From Planctomycetota bacterium (GTDB lineage Bacteria; Planctomycetota; Phycisphaerae; UBA1845): a DNA stretch of 10,054 bases. The notes below the pieces were generated by a model that did not search any database, had not been told where the DNA came from, and saw only the letters and a list, made by a program, of their open reading frames with translations. Positions 1 to 7,803 of this stretch are shown here, piece by piece (within the stretch, counting starts at the first letter, position 1; each line of letters begins with the position of its first letter). The position numbers and the translations under genes were made by a program. The DNA lies in contig JAJRSP010000220.1 of NCBI GenBank assembly GCA_024278775.1, positions 1 through 10,054 of the forward strand, written 5' to 3'.

Positions 1-548
1 ACGCCGGTCGACACGGACCGTAACACAGAACACCTGCACCGGGCAAGACTGGCATTTCCCGTTCCAGCAAGAGGAGGCTCGCGGTTCAATGAACGGAGTC
101 GCGATTCACTCATCTTGCGGGAGCCGAACCCAAAGGGCCGGCACGCATCACCGGGCGTTATTCGTAAAAATAGGAATATCGCAGCCTGACACCTGTTCTC
201 GGTAGAGCCTTGCAGGCGAGTGTCGGAGCGGATTGGACGAACGGCAACATCTGGTGATCATCGATCGAGCAACGAGTCATTGCCATAAGCCCATTCACGA
301 AAAAGAGTTCAATGTGCGCTGGTCCTGGCCGAACCTGGGAGCGGCACTCCCAAACCCCACGATTCTCGTCTACGGGACCGGGTAGGTGGCATGGAACGTG
401 CTGGTTTTTCCATCCGAATTGTCGGCTCCGAGATCCCCGGTTCGTTTCGTGGGTTCTAGCCGACTTCGTTTGCGGCGTCACGGTAGAAACACGGCCCTAC
501 CGAGTCTCGTTTTGCACAGAGCCTGATTAACATTCATAGGAGCTTGCG
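1..548. other. Gene-poor left edge
   Basis: I see no gene I can defend here. Short open frames exist on both strands, but none has a convincing ribosome-binding site or a protein-like composition. Two plus-strand frames are open from the left edge (to about 189 and 205), so the tail of an upstream gene cannot be excluded. A short inverted repeat (cggtag/ctaccg, 481-502) lies just before the first cytochrome gene. A TTGCAC at 512-517 resembles a -35 box but has no good -10 at the right distance, so I call no promoter. Confidence 0.5.
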
Positions 549-1868
549 ATGAATGTGAAAAAATCGATGGCTCGATCCGCTTCAGCATTACTGCAGGCGG
601 TAAGCCGAGTGGCTGGCAGGCTCGGCTTGATTGCGGAGTATCCGTCTTCGAGGGTGCCGCCGAACGGCACTGGGGAAGGTGGTGGAACGAGTGGCAGTGG
701 TAGCACAAATGGAGGTGACACTCCGACCGCGTCCGCGTTTGTTGGGAACATCCGCAGTGGAAACTGTCACGCGGACCAATACAACTCCTTCATACATACG
801 AGACGCCCCTTCAAGCTGAACGATGTGGTTGACAGCCGTCCGCCGGTGTACCCCATCACCGAATCGACCGGAACACATGCCGGTTTGACCTGGGACGATG
901 TCGCCTTCGCAGCCAGCGATTACCGGTACATATATCGAGTGGCCGACACTGGTGGATTCGTGGTACTGGGGCCATCTGCCCAGTACAATTATCCCACCGG
1001 CCAGTTCAGTGCATACGGTGACGACGATAGCCACACCGCACCTAGTGGAACCCCGGGTCATTGGATCAGCAACATCGGACGCAAGCCAGACAACTGCGGG
1101 AGGTGCCACACCACGGCCTACGGTGCCGATGTTCAAAATCGCCGTGGCCTCGATGGGTTCGTGAGCGACTGGGAACATGAGGAAATCCGATGCGAGGAAT
1201 GCCACGGTATCGGTGCCGGTCACGCTGCAGCCCCGCCGAGTGTGATCGTCGCCAAGTCCGGAGCCGATACCGTTTGCGGCAAATGCCACACCCGGTCACC
1301 TGACGGCATTGCCTCCTCCGGCGGCTTTGTTCGCCATCACGAGCAGCGGGATGAATTCAACCGCAGCCCCCATGTGGAGGTCATACTCGACAGCTGCGCG
1401 ACCCGCCGTGACCCACACCAACCCCTTTTCGTTGAGGCCCAGCGAGCCGGTATCCAGGCCTTGGCGGCGGCTGACGGCGACGATAAGACACTCGATCTGC
1501 CCCCGCCTCCGCCGGGCATCATCAGGGAATGTACTAACTGCCATACGGGTATCACCGTGACTCATCCCAGCCCGAACACGCGCCGGACCTGCTATATGGC
1601 TTTCACCACGAAGAGCGTAGTCGACACAGCCCCCAACTCGGGGGATATCCGTTCACACGCCTGGTTAATCAATACAGACGCAGCAGCACTGGCGTATACT
1701 GACGTAGATGGCAATTCGGTTAGTCGAGATGACCCAAATGTGAAGTTCGCCGCCCCGAGCGCACAGGGGCACCCTTTCATCACACTGGATTTCGCGTCCC
1801 TTCGATGTCACTCCGGCAAGGGTGTGACGTGGGCCGCCGATGATGCTGCAAAAATACACAGCGGGTAG
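549..1868 (+). CDS. Degenerate periplasmic multihaem c-type cytochrome (4 of 8 haem sites intact)
   Basis: Multihaem cytochromes of this type carry electrons in the periplasm or at the outer membrane. The start is set by AGGAG at 538-542, six bases before the ATG. Four CxxCH sites are intact: CGRCH (183-187), CEECH (215-219), CGKCH (243-247) and CTNCH (328-332). Four more positions have the surrounding context of haem sites but lack key residues: SGNCH (70-74), CATRR before DPH (283-287), RRTCY before MAFTTKS (345-349) and SLRCH before SGKG (417-421). The N-terminus (KK, then ASALLQAVSRVAGR) resembles a lipoprotein signal with a charged core and Arg where the lipobox Cys would be. A Gly/Ser/Thr-rich linker follows (about 40-57). 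The frame is open throughout, so it may be a young pseudogene or a reduced protein. It probably shares an operon with the next gene. The cytochrome class is clear; a functional product is doubtful. Confidence 0.8.
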   Translation: MNVKKSMARSASALLQAVSRVAGRLGLIAEYPSSRVPPNGTGEGGGTSGSGSTNGGDTPTASAFVGNIRSGNCHADQYNSFIHTRRPFKLNDVVDSRPPVYPITESTGTHAGLTWDDVAFAASDYRYIYRVADTGGFVVLGPSAQYNYPTGQFSAYGDDDSHTAPSGTPGHWISNIGRKPDNCGRCHTTAYGADVQNRRGLDGFVSDWEHEEIRCEECHGIGAGHAAAPPSVIVAKSGADTVCGKCHTRSPDGIASSGGFVRHHEQRDEFNRSPHVEVILDSCATRRDPHQPLFVEAQRAGIQALAAADGDDKTLDLPPPPPGIIRECTNCHTGITVTHPSPNTRRTCYMAFTTKSVVDTAPNSGDIRSHAWLINTDAAALAYTDVDGNSVSRDDPNVKFAAPSAQGHPFITLDFASLRCHSGKGVTWAADDAAKIHSG

Positions 1869-1903
1869 AAAAAGTACAATCACTGATTCGACCTTTTATG
1901 CCA

Positions 1904-1928
1904 ACGACAACACTCCGGTGTTAGTCGT
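1904..1928 (+). promoter_or_regulatory. Intercistronic hairpin with UUCG-class (UNCG) loop
   Basis: The arms acgacaacac and gtgttagtcgt pair over ten base pairs with one bulged A (1923), closing on a C-TCCG-G loop that fits the very stable UNCG tetraloop class. It ends three bases before the GGGGAG ribosome-binding site (1932-1937) of the downstream cytochrome gene and has no T-tract. I infer a role in mRNA stability or translation between the two cistrons rather than termination. Confidence 0.4.
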
Positions 1929-1944
1929 CCTGGGGAGTTACTAG

Positions 1945-3867
1945 ATGTCAAAAAGAACAAACACGCTTCTCTGGCGTAACGCGGTTTCGCTGACCGGTGC
2001 AGCGCTGGCCGTTATCTCCGCCTTGTTCATCCTCAGCCTCCTCTTCCTTGACGTGGTTACCGGACAACCAAACCCCTATCTGGGTCTGCTCACCTACCTG
2101 GTCTTCCCCGGACTCGTGGTGGTTGGCGGCGTGATGATGGTGTCGGGAGTCGCGTTGGCGCTTCGGCGTCATCGGCGACAACAAGGAACGGCCAATCACG
2201 TTCGGTACTACCCACGCGTCAATCTCAATCTCCCACATCACCGTCACGTGCTGTTTATCATCGGAGCGGCGATAGCAGTCGTCATTCCACTTGTCGGTAT
2301 CTTGAGCTACGAAGGATACCATTACACAGACTCGGACCAGTTCTGCGGCCTGGTGTGCCATGCGGTAATGGAACCGCAGTACACGACCTATCTGAAGTCT
2401 CCCCATGCCAAAGTGAATTGTGCGGAGTGTCACATCGGGCCCGGTGCAAGCTGGTATGTCAAGTCCAAGCTGTCGGGCGTTCGGCAGGTACTCTCCGTAG
2501 CCACCGACTCGTTTCCCCGCCCGATTCCACCCGCGATCCAGGAACTGCGACCTGCCACCGAGACGTGTCGAGAATGCCACTGGCCCGCGAAGTACTTCGG
2601 GGACGAGCTCGTCACCATTGAGCATTTCGCGTCCGATGAAGCGAACACGCGTCACCGATTGCGGATGCTGTTGAAGGTCGGCGGAAGCGACCGGTCAACC
2701 GGGCCTCCCTCCGGCATCCACTGGCACATGGCGCTCGGGTTTACGATCGAGTATGTGGCGGTTGACGATCACCTTCAGGATATTCCGTGGGTGCGCATCG
2801 TCGATGACAGCACCAGTAACGAACGGATATACCGCTCGGACGGCAAGTCCGTCGCTGACCCACCGCCTCCGGGAACTCGTCGCGTGGTCGATTGTATGGA
2901 CTGTCACAATCGCCCGGCGCACATGTTCCGTTCCCCGGACCGCGCCGTGGATTTAGCGTTGAATGTTGATCCACCGCTACAGTCTCTGCCATTCGCAAAG
3001 CGGGAAGCCGTGCGAGCGCTCGTTCAACCCTATGTTTCCAAGTCGGACGGTCTGGCTGGCGTGCCGCTATCCATCGAGTGGTTCTATCAGAAGCAGATGC
3101 CCGATGTGTGGGAAGCGCGTCGAAGCGACATCGAGCGTCTGAAAAACGTGGCCGTCGACATCTATCGTACCAACTTTTTCCCGGAGATGAACGTCAACTG
3201 GCGCACCTACCAGGACAACATCGGGCACAAGCATGTCCAGGGATGTTTCCGCTGCCATGGAGGCCGGCACGTCGACGCTACGGGCAACCCGATCAGCCAT
3301 GAGTGTTCGGTCTGCCACGTATTCCTCCAACCTCGCCACGTCGATGATCCTTCCTCGCTGGTTCAAACGGCTGGGTTTGTCCACCCCATGAAGTTGGAGG
3401 GCTCACATGCCATGCTGCGATGCGATCAATGTCACACTGGTGGCGTTTCTCCGTCTCGTACTTGCGAGGGATGTCACACCATGCAACATGAGTTCCGCGC
3501 CGCTTCTCTGAGCGCTTTCGCCTCGTTCAGTATTCCACCGGATCCCATGCTCGAATCCGTTAGTTGTGATGGCTGCCACGACCTGTCCGAACCCACCAAC
3601 TTCGAGATGATCGACACCGCTTGCATGGATTGTCACGAAGACGAGGGGGAACGCTTCGATGGGCTTCTGGCATCATGGCACCGGGAAGTGGATCAACTGC
3701 TCTCAGACGCGGAAACAGGTGCCGACGAGCGAGGTCGGCAGCTCCTACAAAAGCTTCGGGCAGCCGGTCCTTTGCACAACATCGAAGCCACCCGAATGCT
3801 CATCCGCTCACTGGCCGAAGAGTCGGGATCTTCAACGGTGTCCGACCATAGCCCGGATTATAAATAA
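1945..3867 (+). CDS. NapC/NirT-type membrane-anchored decahaem cytochrome c
   Basis: Probably takes electrons from the quinol pool and passes them to periplasmic acceptors, as NapC/NirT/NrfH proteins do. Start: GGGGAG seven bases before the ATG. Hydrophobic segments lie at about 16-37, 46-73 and 102-121. The first haem site is CGLVCH (134-139), with three residues between the cysteines, then CAECH (159-163) followed by IGPGASWYVKSKLSG as in NapC/NirT. Further CxxCH sites start at 208, 317 (DCMDCHNRPAHMF), 434, 454, 493, 507, 541 and 560, giving ten potential haems. The family is usually four or five haems and about 200 residues, so the rest is a long haem-rich extension. The last about 75 residues are charged and haem-free. 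All sites are intact, in contrast to the upstream neighbour, its likely operon partner. The physiological acceptor cannot be told from sequence. Confidence 0.9.
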   Translation: MSKRTNTLLWRNAVSLTGAALAVISALFILSLLFLDVVTGQPNPYLGLLTYLVFPGLVVVGGVMMVSGVALALRRHRRQQGTANHVRYYPRVNLNLPHHRHVLFIIGAAIAVVIPLVGILSYEGYHYTDSDQFCGLVCHAVMEPQYTTYLKSPHAKVNCAECHIGPGASWYVKSKLSGVRQVLSVATDSFPRPIPPAIQELRPATETCRECHWPAKYFGDELVTIEHFASDEANTRHRLRMLLKVGGSDRSTGPPSGIHWHMALGFTIEYVAVDDHLQDIPWVRIVDDSTSNERIYRSDGKSVADPPPPGTRRVVDCMDCHNRPAHMFRSPDRAVDLALNVDPPLQSLPFAKREAVRALVQPYVSKSDGLAGVPLSIEWFYQKQMPDVWEARRSDIERLKNVAVDIYRTNFFPEMNVNWRTYQDNIGHKHVQGCFRCHGGRHVDATGNPISHECSVCHVFLQPRHVDDPSSLVQTAGFVHPMKLEGSHAMLRCDQCHTGGVSPSRTCEGCHTMQHEFRAASLSAFASFSIPPDPMLESVSCDGCHDLSEPTNFEMIDTACMDCHEDEGERFDGLLASWHREVDQLLSDAETGADERGRQLLQKLRAAGPLHNIEATRMLIRSLAEESGSSTVSDHSPDYK

Positions 3868-3876
3868 TGTCCCCAC

Positions 3877-3900
3877 TTTTTTCCTTGCGATGGGAAAAGG
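3877..3900. terminator. Weak hairpin between convergent genes
   Basis: A run of six T then CC (3877-3884) can pair with GGAAAAGG (3893-3900), including two G-U pairs, around an eight-base loop. It starts ten bases after the stop of the NapC-like gene and lies between that gene and the convergent small gene. There is no T-tract after the stem on either strand, so a terminator role is only suggested by position. Confidence 0.25.
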
Positions 3901-3993
3901 TGCATACGGCCCCCTATGCTCGAAATCTTCAGGGCTCCCGGCTGGCCACCTCCAACCGCCGGAAAACGTCCTGAGCCACCCCGGTCAGGCGAC

Positions 3994-4269
3994 CTACTCC
4001 GCCGCAAGCTGGTAGAGCCCATGTCCGGCGTATTTGAGTCGGCCGCGCTCGACGAGCTCGTTCCAGACGGCCTTGGGGTATTGGTTCGGCGGCATGATCG
4101 CCACGATCCCCGAAGTTCTGCCACTCGACATCGGCCCATGTCCGAGGCCGGAAACATCATCGAGCCGGGCGAGTTTGAGACGCTTTTTGAACGCCTTGAG
4201 CGCCTTGCGAAGCTCTTCCGCCGAAGGCGATTCCGGCTGGGGTTGGGATTGCGATTGAGACTCAGGCAT
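3994..4269 (-). CDS. Small conserved-looking 91-residue protein, function unknown
   Basis: I know no named domain for it. I chose the ATG at 4269 because GGAG (4281-4278) lies eight bases upstream; the ATG at 4275 is only two bases from it. The N-terminus is low in complexity (SQSQSQPQPESPS), then comes a basic, probably helical stretch (about 17-33, ELRKALKAFKKRLKLARLDD), and then GHGPMSSGRTSGIVAIMPPNQYP. The end, AVWNELVERGRLKYAGHGLYQLA, has the shape of the last helix and wing of a winged-helix fold; this is inference only. Composition suggests a soluble, possibly nucleic-acid-binding cytoplasmic protein. A good sigma70-type promoter precedes it, so it is likely transcribed alone. It converges with the NapC-like gene. 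Real gene: fairly sure; function: unknown. Confidence 0.75.
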   Translation of the reverse strand: MPESQSQSQPQPESPSAEELRKALKAFKKRLKLARLDDVSGLGHGPMSSGRTSGIVAIMPPNQYPKAVWNELVERGRLKYAGHGLYQLAAE

Positions 4270-4306
4270 GATCATCGCTCCGATAGACAAACCTCTCACA
4301 CCCGCG

Positions 4307-4335
4307 AGTATACCCCACGGAAGGACCGCGACCAA
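4307..4335 (-). promoter_or_regulatory. Sigma70-type promoter of the 91-residue protein gene
   Basis: On the minus strand TTGGTC (4335-4330) and TATACT (4312-4307) are separated by exactly 17 bases, close to the TTGACA/TATAAT consensus. Transcription would start near 4300, giving a leader of about 30 bases that includes the GGAG at 4281-4278. The site lies between the ComM tail relic and the small gene. Confidence 0.6.
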
Positions 4336-4395
4336 CACTTGACGCCCACAAGCCCAAGATTCTCTACCGCCGAGCGGCACAAAACCAAGGGCGTT

Positions 4396-4515
4396 CTACA
4401 ACTGCCGGTCAAGGCGACGAAAATGAACCGCTTCGGCCACGCGGTCGGGCGAGAGATCCTTTCCCCCGGCCAGACCAACTGTGGTTCGAGAGATACATAG
4501 GCTGTCATCGTGCAT
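4396..4515 (-). pseudogene. comM: Relic of ComM/YifB C-terminus (39 residues)
   Basis: Reading toward 4396, the frame gives a tail containing SRTTVGLAGGKDLSPDRVAEAV and ending FRRLDRQL-stop. It matches 26 of 39 residues of the longer ComM tail at 7295-7411 in this window, which in turn fits the C-terminus of the ComM/YifB Mg-chelatase-like AAA ATPases. Upstream of the MHDD residues the match ends and the frame becomes unrelated. The AAA core is absent, so this cannot be a working ComM. The conserved frame and stop suggest a decayed remnant or a retained repeat unit. It sits between the lipoprotein gene and the promoter of the 91-residue protein gene, all on the same strand. Confidence 0.65.
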
Positions 4516-4570
4516 CGGCGTTCCCTTTACCCTTCCGGCTGTCACCGAATCGTTGTTCACGGAAACAGCT

Positions 4571-6976
4571 CTACTGCGGCTCACACTGAAGCGTATCCGG
4601 ATTACACACCTCGCCGGCGGGGCAGGTGATGAACGAGCACAGGTCCGACAGGTCTGGAATAGCGGGTAGGTCCGGAATGCTGAATGCGGTGAACGTCTTC
4701 GAAACACTAGCAGACCCTACCACGTTGACTACGCCTTCGCCCGCCACGCGCCGAAGCGGCACGGAGACGGAAACGGTCCGCTCCCGCGAAAACGTAACGG
4801 TCGTCGTGCCGGTAGCAGATTCCGCGGGCAGCATGGACATGGCGAGGGCCGGGATGGTACCCGTCCCGTCATCTGCGAACTTGCAGAGGATCGTCGTATG
4901 GACCACCGTGGAGCTTACGCTCCCATCGGAATTGTCGACGGTAGACTGGGTGAGCGTAACCACCACAGTGTCAGTGGGGCTTCCCGTGACCCACGTAATG
5001 TCCCAATCACGGCTTGTGTTCAGCGTGAGGGCGCTGGCCGACAAGTCGGGCGAAGTCACCACGATATCATCAGGAATGTCGATAGACGCACTGAACGGAC
5101 CAAGGTCCGCACCGCCGGGGAAGCTGAAGTCAATCGTCTGTCCGCCTTCGAAACCGAGGGCGACCAGTTCTTCCGGTGATTCGCCCGGCGAGAATATGCC
5201 GGCCAGGGACGGTGCCGGCGGATCTGCGAGGTTGGGGTCGCCGCGCAGCAGGGTCACGCTCGCCGTGCCATTCGTAGCGGTACCGGGCTCGCCGGGATCG
5301 AGGGCCCCCAGGCCACCGAAGTCGAAGCTGAATGTTGGATCTGAGACCCCGTCGCTCGAGAACGTAAACGTCTGCGTCGTCACGGTGCAACCTCCGACCT
5401 CCTGCGTCTGCATCTCCACGCCGGGGAAGATCGAGCCGGTGAGCCCCGCGCTCGCCAGGTCGTTCGAATCCGCCACAAGGAAAGATCCTCGAAGTGCGAA
5501 AGCTGCGGATTCTCCCGTTATGTCCGAGAGTATCGTTTGAGTCTGGGCAAGTAGTTCCCCCACATCATCCCCGTCACCGGGAAGCGTCAGCAACAGGTCG
5601 GCCTGAGCACAGATACTCCCACCGCAGGATGCCGAAACCGACGTCTGCACCGACACCGAGGGTCGCCCCTGCGAGAACACAAAGACCTCCTGTCCGCCCA
5701 CCGCCGCGGCATAATAGCTGCCGTCGCTGCCTGTCGTCGTCGTCCCGCCCGGTACGACGAAGACCGTGACACCGGAGGCTGGCGTCCCATCATCATGGAG
5801 CACCGTGCCAAATACGCAGGAGTCCAGGCTGACAGAGACATCACCTACCTCGGTGCAGGTTCCCGTTGTGCAATCCGCCGGAGTGTCTGAAGCTACGACT
5901 TCCCGCGTAACGACCGGGGTGGCCGACCCGTTCAGGCGAACTTCGAGCCGCACCGACGAGCCGCGTTTCACCTCGACGCAGAACGTTCCGTCTCCCCCGC
6001 TGCGAACCACACTGGTTCCGTTGTAATCCAGACCAACGGCCGCAACCTCAGCGCCGGAAACCGGGCCGTCGCCAAAGACGATACGTCCGCTCAGGCAACT
6101 CTTCTCCGCCAATGGGGCATCGCAGTTCCACGAACTGAAGTGATCGACGGTGGCGAACCACGCCAAGCGACCCGATCCGTCGGAGGCGGTACCGATCGTT
6201 CCCGTCCCGGCCTCCTCCCACACGGCGGTCTCTGCGACAAATTCCCAGAGTGGGATGGTATCGCCGACCGCGAAGCGGTCCTGTGCGTTGTCCGGTAGCA
6301 GGTATTCGATGTCCGCACTGCTCCCGGGTGCGAGGTTCACTTCTTCACCGTTCTGGGACAATTCGTAGATCGCGAATCCGAACGACTCGAGCGTAGTCGC
6401 ACCACCGGCCGCGGTCTCGGCGTCTTCGAAGGAGCCGGGGAACGCCATCACCCCCCCGGTGCTCGGGTCGAGGAACGTAGCCGTCAACTCAACATCGCCC
6501 GTGACAGCCGTACCGCTTCCGTCAACGAGGGAACCGGCCGCCAGTGTCACGGCCGAGTCACCGCTACGCTGCGTCGAGGAGACGTCGGCGCTGATCGTCA
6601 CCGTTTCCGCCGCTTCGGCCATTAGAACGCAACCGGGTCCGCCGCCCACGACGAACGCCCTTGAGGTGCTCGCAAACCCCGCTGCACGGAACGATACCAC
6701 GACGCGAGACCCGGCGGAAAGCCCGTCGAATGAGTAGAAACCGTTGTCGTCGGTCGAACTGGACCGCCCGTCGCTCAGCGACACCACCGCGCCGGCAATG
6801 GGCTTGGCCGCAAGGCTCGATACCTGCCCGGCGAGCACATCATTCGTGTCATCACCGGCCGTGCCGCCACCACCTACTCCACCCCCCGTGCCGGCCGAAG
6901 GGCAACCCGAGGATACGGCCAGACCGGCGACGGCCAGCAAAACGAAGGACAGTTGGGCAACGATTCCAGTCTTCAT
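4571..6976 (-). CDS. Large surface lipoprotein with carboxypeptidase-regulatory-like repeats
   Basis: A predicted lipid-anchored secreted protein of 801 residues, likely on the periplasmic or outer face. I chose the ATG at 6976 because a lipoprotein signal begins there (MKTGIVAQLSFVLLAVAGLA, then VSSGC with Cys25 as the lipidation site) and AGGA lies five bases upstream. A Gly-rich linker (about 28-42) follows. Three beta-sandwich modules of the carboxypeptidase-regulatory-like kind are visible, at about 48-120 (GAVVSLSDG...TDDNGFYSFDGL), 292-362 and 386-462. Between the first two, about 126-285 contains LESFGFAIYEL, VNLAPG, TIPLWEF and VDHFSSWNCD, which fits the region seen in CILP-like and related extracellular proteins. 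A beta-rich, Ser/Thr/Asp-rich domain follows (about 490-765). The end has four cysteines (CSFITCPAGEVCNPDTLQC), probably disulphide-bonded. No catalytic motif is seen; a structural or binding role is inferred. Confidence 0.85.
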   Translation of the reverse strand: MKTGIVAQLSFVLLAVAGLAVSSGCPSAGTGGGVGGGGTAGDDTNDVLAGQVSSLAAKPIAGAVVSLSDGRSSSTDDNGFYSFDGLSAGSRVVVSFRAAGFASTSRAFVVGGGPGCVLMAEAAETVTISADVSSTQRSGDSAVTLAAGSLVDGSGTAVTGDVELTATFLDPSTGGVMAFPGSFEDAETAAGGATTLESFGFAIYELSQNGEEVNLAPGSSADIEYLLPDNAQDRFAVGDTIPLWEFVAETAVWEEAGTGTIGTASDGSGRLAWFATVDHFSSWNCDAPLAEKSCLSGRIVFGDGPVSGAEVAAVGLDYNGTSVVRSGGDGTFCVEVKRGSSVRLEVRLNGSATPVVTREVVASDTPADCTTGTCTEVGDVSVSLDSCVFGTVLHDDGTPASGVTVFVVPGGTTTTGSDGSYYAAAVGGQEVFVFSQGRPSVSVQTSVSASCGGSICAQADLLLTLPGDGDDVGELLAQTQTILSDITGESAAFALRGSFLVADSNDLASAGLTGSIFPGVEMQTQEVGGCTVTTQTFTFSSDGVSDPTFSFDFGGLGALDPGEPGTATNGTASVTLLRGDPNLADPPAPSLAGIFSPGESPEELVALGFEGGQTIDFSFPGGADLGPFSASIDIPDDIVVTSPDLSASALTLNTSRDWDITWVTGSPTDTVVVTLTQSTVDNSDGSVSSTVVHTTILCKFADDGTGTIPALAMSMLPAESATGTTTVTFSRERTVSVSVPLRRVAGEGVVNVVGSASVSKTFTAFSIPDLPAIPDLSDLCSFITCPAGEVCNPDTLQCEPQ

Positions 6977-7294
6977 GTGAGTCCTCTCCTTGGATACCAA
7001 TCAAAATTCGGTCTCGACTTCGCACTCGCTTCCCGAGAAGCCAGCACGACTGACGCGAGGCGAACCGGTTCACCTCTCAGGCTGTCCGGGCTTCTCTCGA
7101 ATTGCCCGGGGCAGTCGCAGCACCGCCGGGGGTCATGATAACGAAGAGACGCGGCTTTTCCAGCTTTCGGTCAAGAGGACGACGAAATGTGAGAATCGAC
7201 TCGATTGAACATCCGAAGGGCCGGCGATGGTGGCGGTATGGCGGTATGAACGGCGAAACGATCGAGAGGACCGCCGCTGCTCGCGAGTTCTGCG
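6977..7294. other. Intergenic stretch upstream of the lipoprotein gene
   Basis: No gene is supported here; the short frames overlap each other and lack ribosome-binding sites. The minus-strand leader and ribosome-binding site of the lipoprotein gene lie at the left end, but I found no convincing -35/-10 pair. An inverted repeat, gagaagcc (7036-7043) with ggcttctc (near 7090), has a loop of about 45 bases and is probably of little weight. A short direct repeat, ggcggtat twice, lies near 7230-7246. Confidence 0.4.
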
Positions 7295-7790
7295 TTACAA
7301 CTGCCGGTCGAGACGTCGATAATGAATCGCTTCGGCCACATGGTCGGCCGAGAGGTCCTTCTGCCCGGCCAGATCGGCGATGGTTCGAGAAACACGCAGG
7401 ATTTTATCGTGTGCCCGGGCCGAAAGCCCCAGCTCGGTCATCGCCTGGCGGAGGATGGATTCTCCCGCGCTGTCCAGTAGGCAGTGTTTTCTGAGCATCG
7501 CCCCGGTCAGGCGGCTGTTGACGATTGTACCGCTCTGATAGCGTTCGCGTTGAATGTGACGAACAGTGATCGTCTGCTCGCGCATCGTGGCCGACGACGT
7601 ACCCTCGCGATCGCTTCGCAACTCGCTGAACGCCACACCGGGTACCTCGATGTGAATGTCCACGCGATCAATGAGCGGGCCGCTGATGCGCGAGAGGTAT
7701 CGTTCGATCTGAAGCGGACTGCACTTGCACGCCCGACGCGGGTCGGTGTGATAGCCGCACGGACACCCGTGCGTTCGATAGCGGCTACAA
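7295..7790 (-). pseudogene. comM: Truncated, frameshifted ComM/YifB (C-terminal about 156 residues)
   Basis: ComM/YifB proteins are about 500-residue AAA ATPases of the Mg-chelatase-like family; in naturally competent bacteria ComM is a helicase acting during integration of foreign DNA. From 7765 downward the frame reads CPCGYHTDPRRACKCSPLQIERYLSRISGPLIDRVDIHIEVP and on through SRLTGAMLRKHC, SARAHDKILRVSRTIADLAG to RRLDRQL-stop, a textbook ComM C-terminal part. The residues expected just before CPCG (VAAMNP) are partly present in another frame: VAA is at 7788-7780, and 14 bases separate it from the CPCG codons where nine are expected. Nothing ComM-like continues beyond about 7795, and the ATPase core is missing. 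GTG at 7663 could start a shorter piece. The gene is certainly broken. Its 5' end abuts the start of the HTH gene on the opposite strand. Confidence 0.88.
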
Positions 7791-7803
7791 ACCTTACCAC
7801 ATA

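Noticed and set aside
2..205. Open plus frame from the left edge containing DWHFPFQQEEARGSMNG and SSCGS, perhaps the tail of another decayed cytochrome
   Set aside because: No CxxCH remains, and turning the cysteines near it into haem sites needs several changes each. A frame of 67 codons open by chance is plausible at this GC content.
588..1289. Long minus-strand frame (233 codons) under the first cytochrome gene
   Set aside because: It is antisense to a frame with clear haem motifs and has no protein-family features or ribosome-binding site.
1948..2655. Long minus-strand frame (235 codons) under the NapC-like gene
   Set aside because: Antisense shadow of an unmistakable cytochrome; composition is His/Arg-rich as expected for the reverse of such a gene.
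4626..5540. Plus-strand frame of 304 codons opposite the lipoprotein gene
   Set aside because: Antisense shadow; the minus strand has a lipoprotein signal, a ribosome-binding site and recognisable domains.
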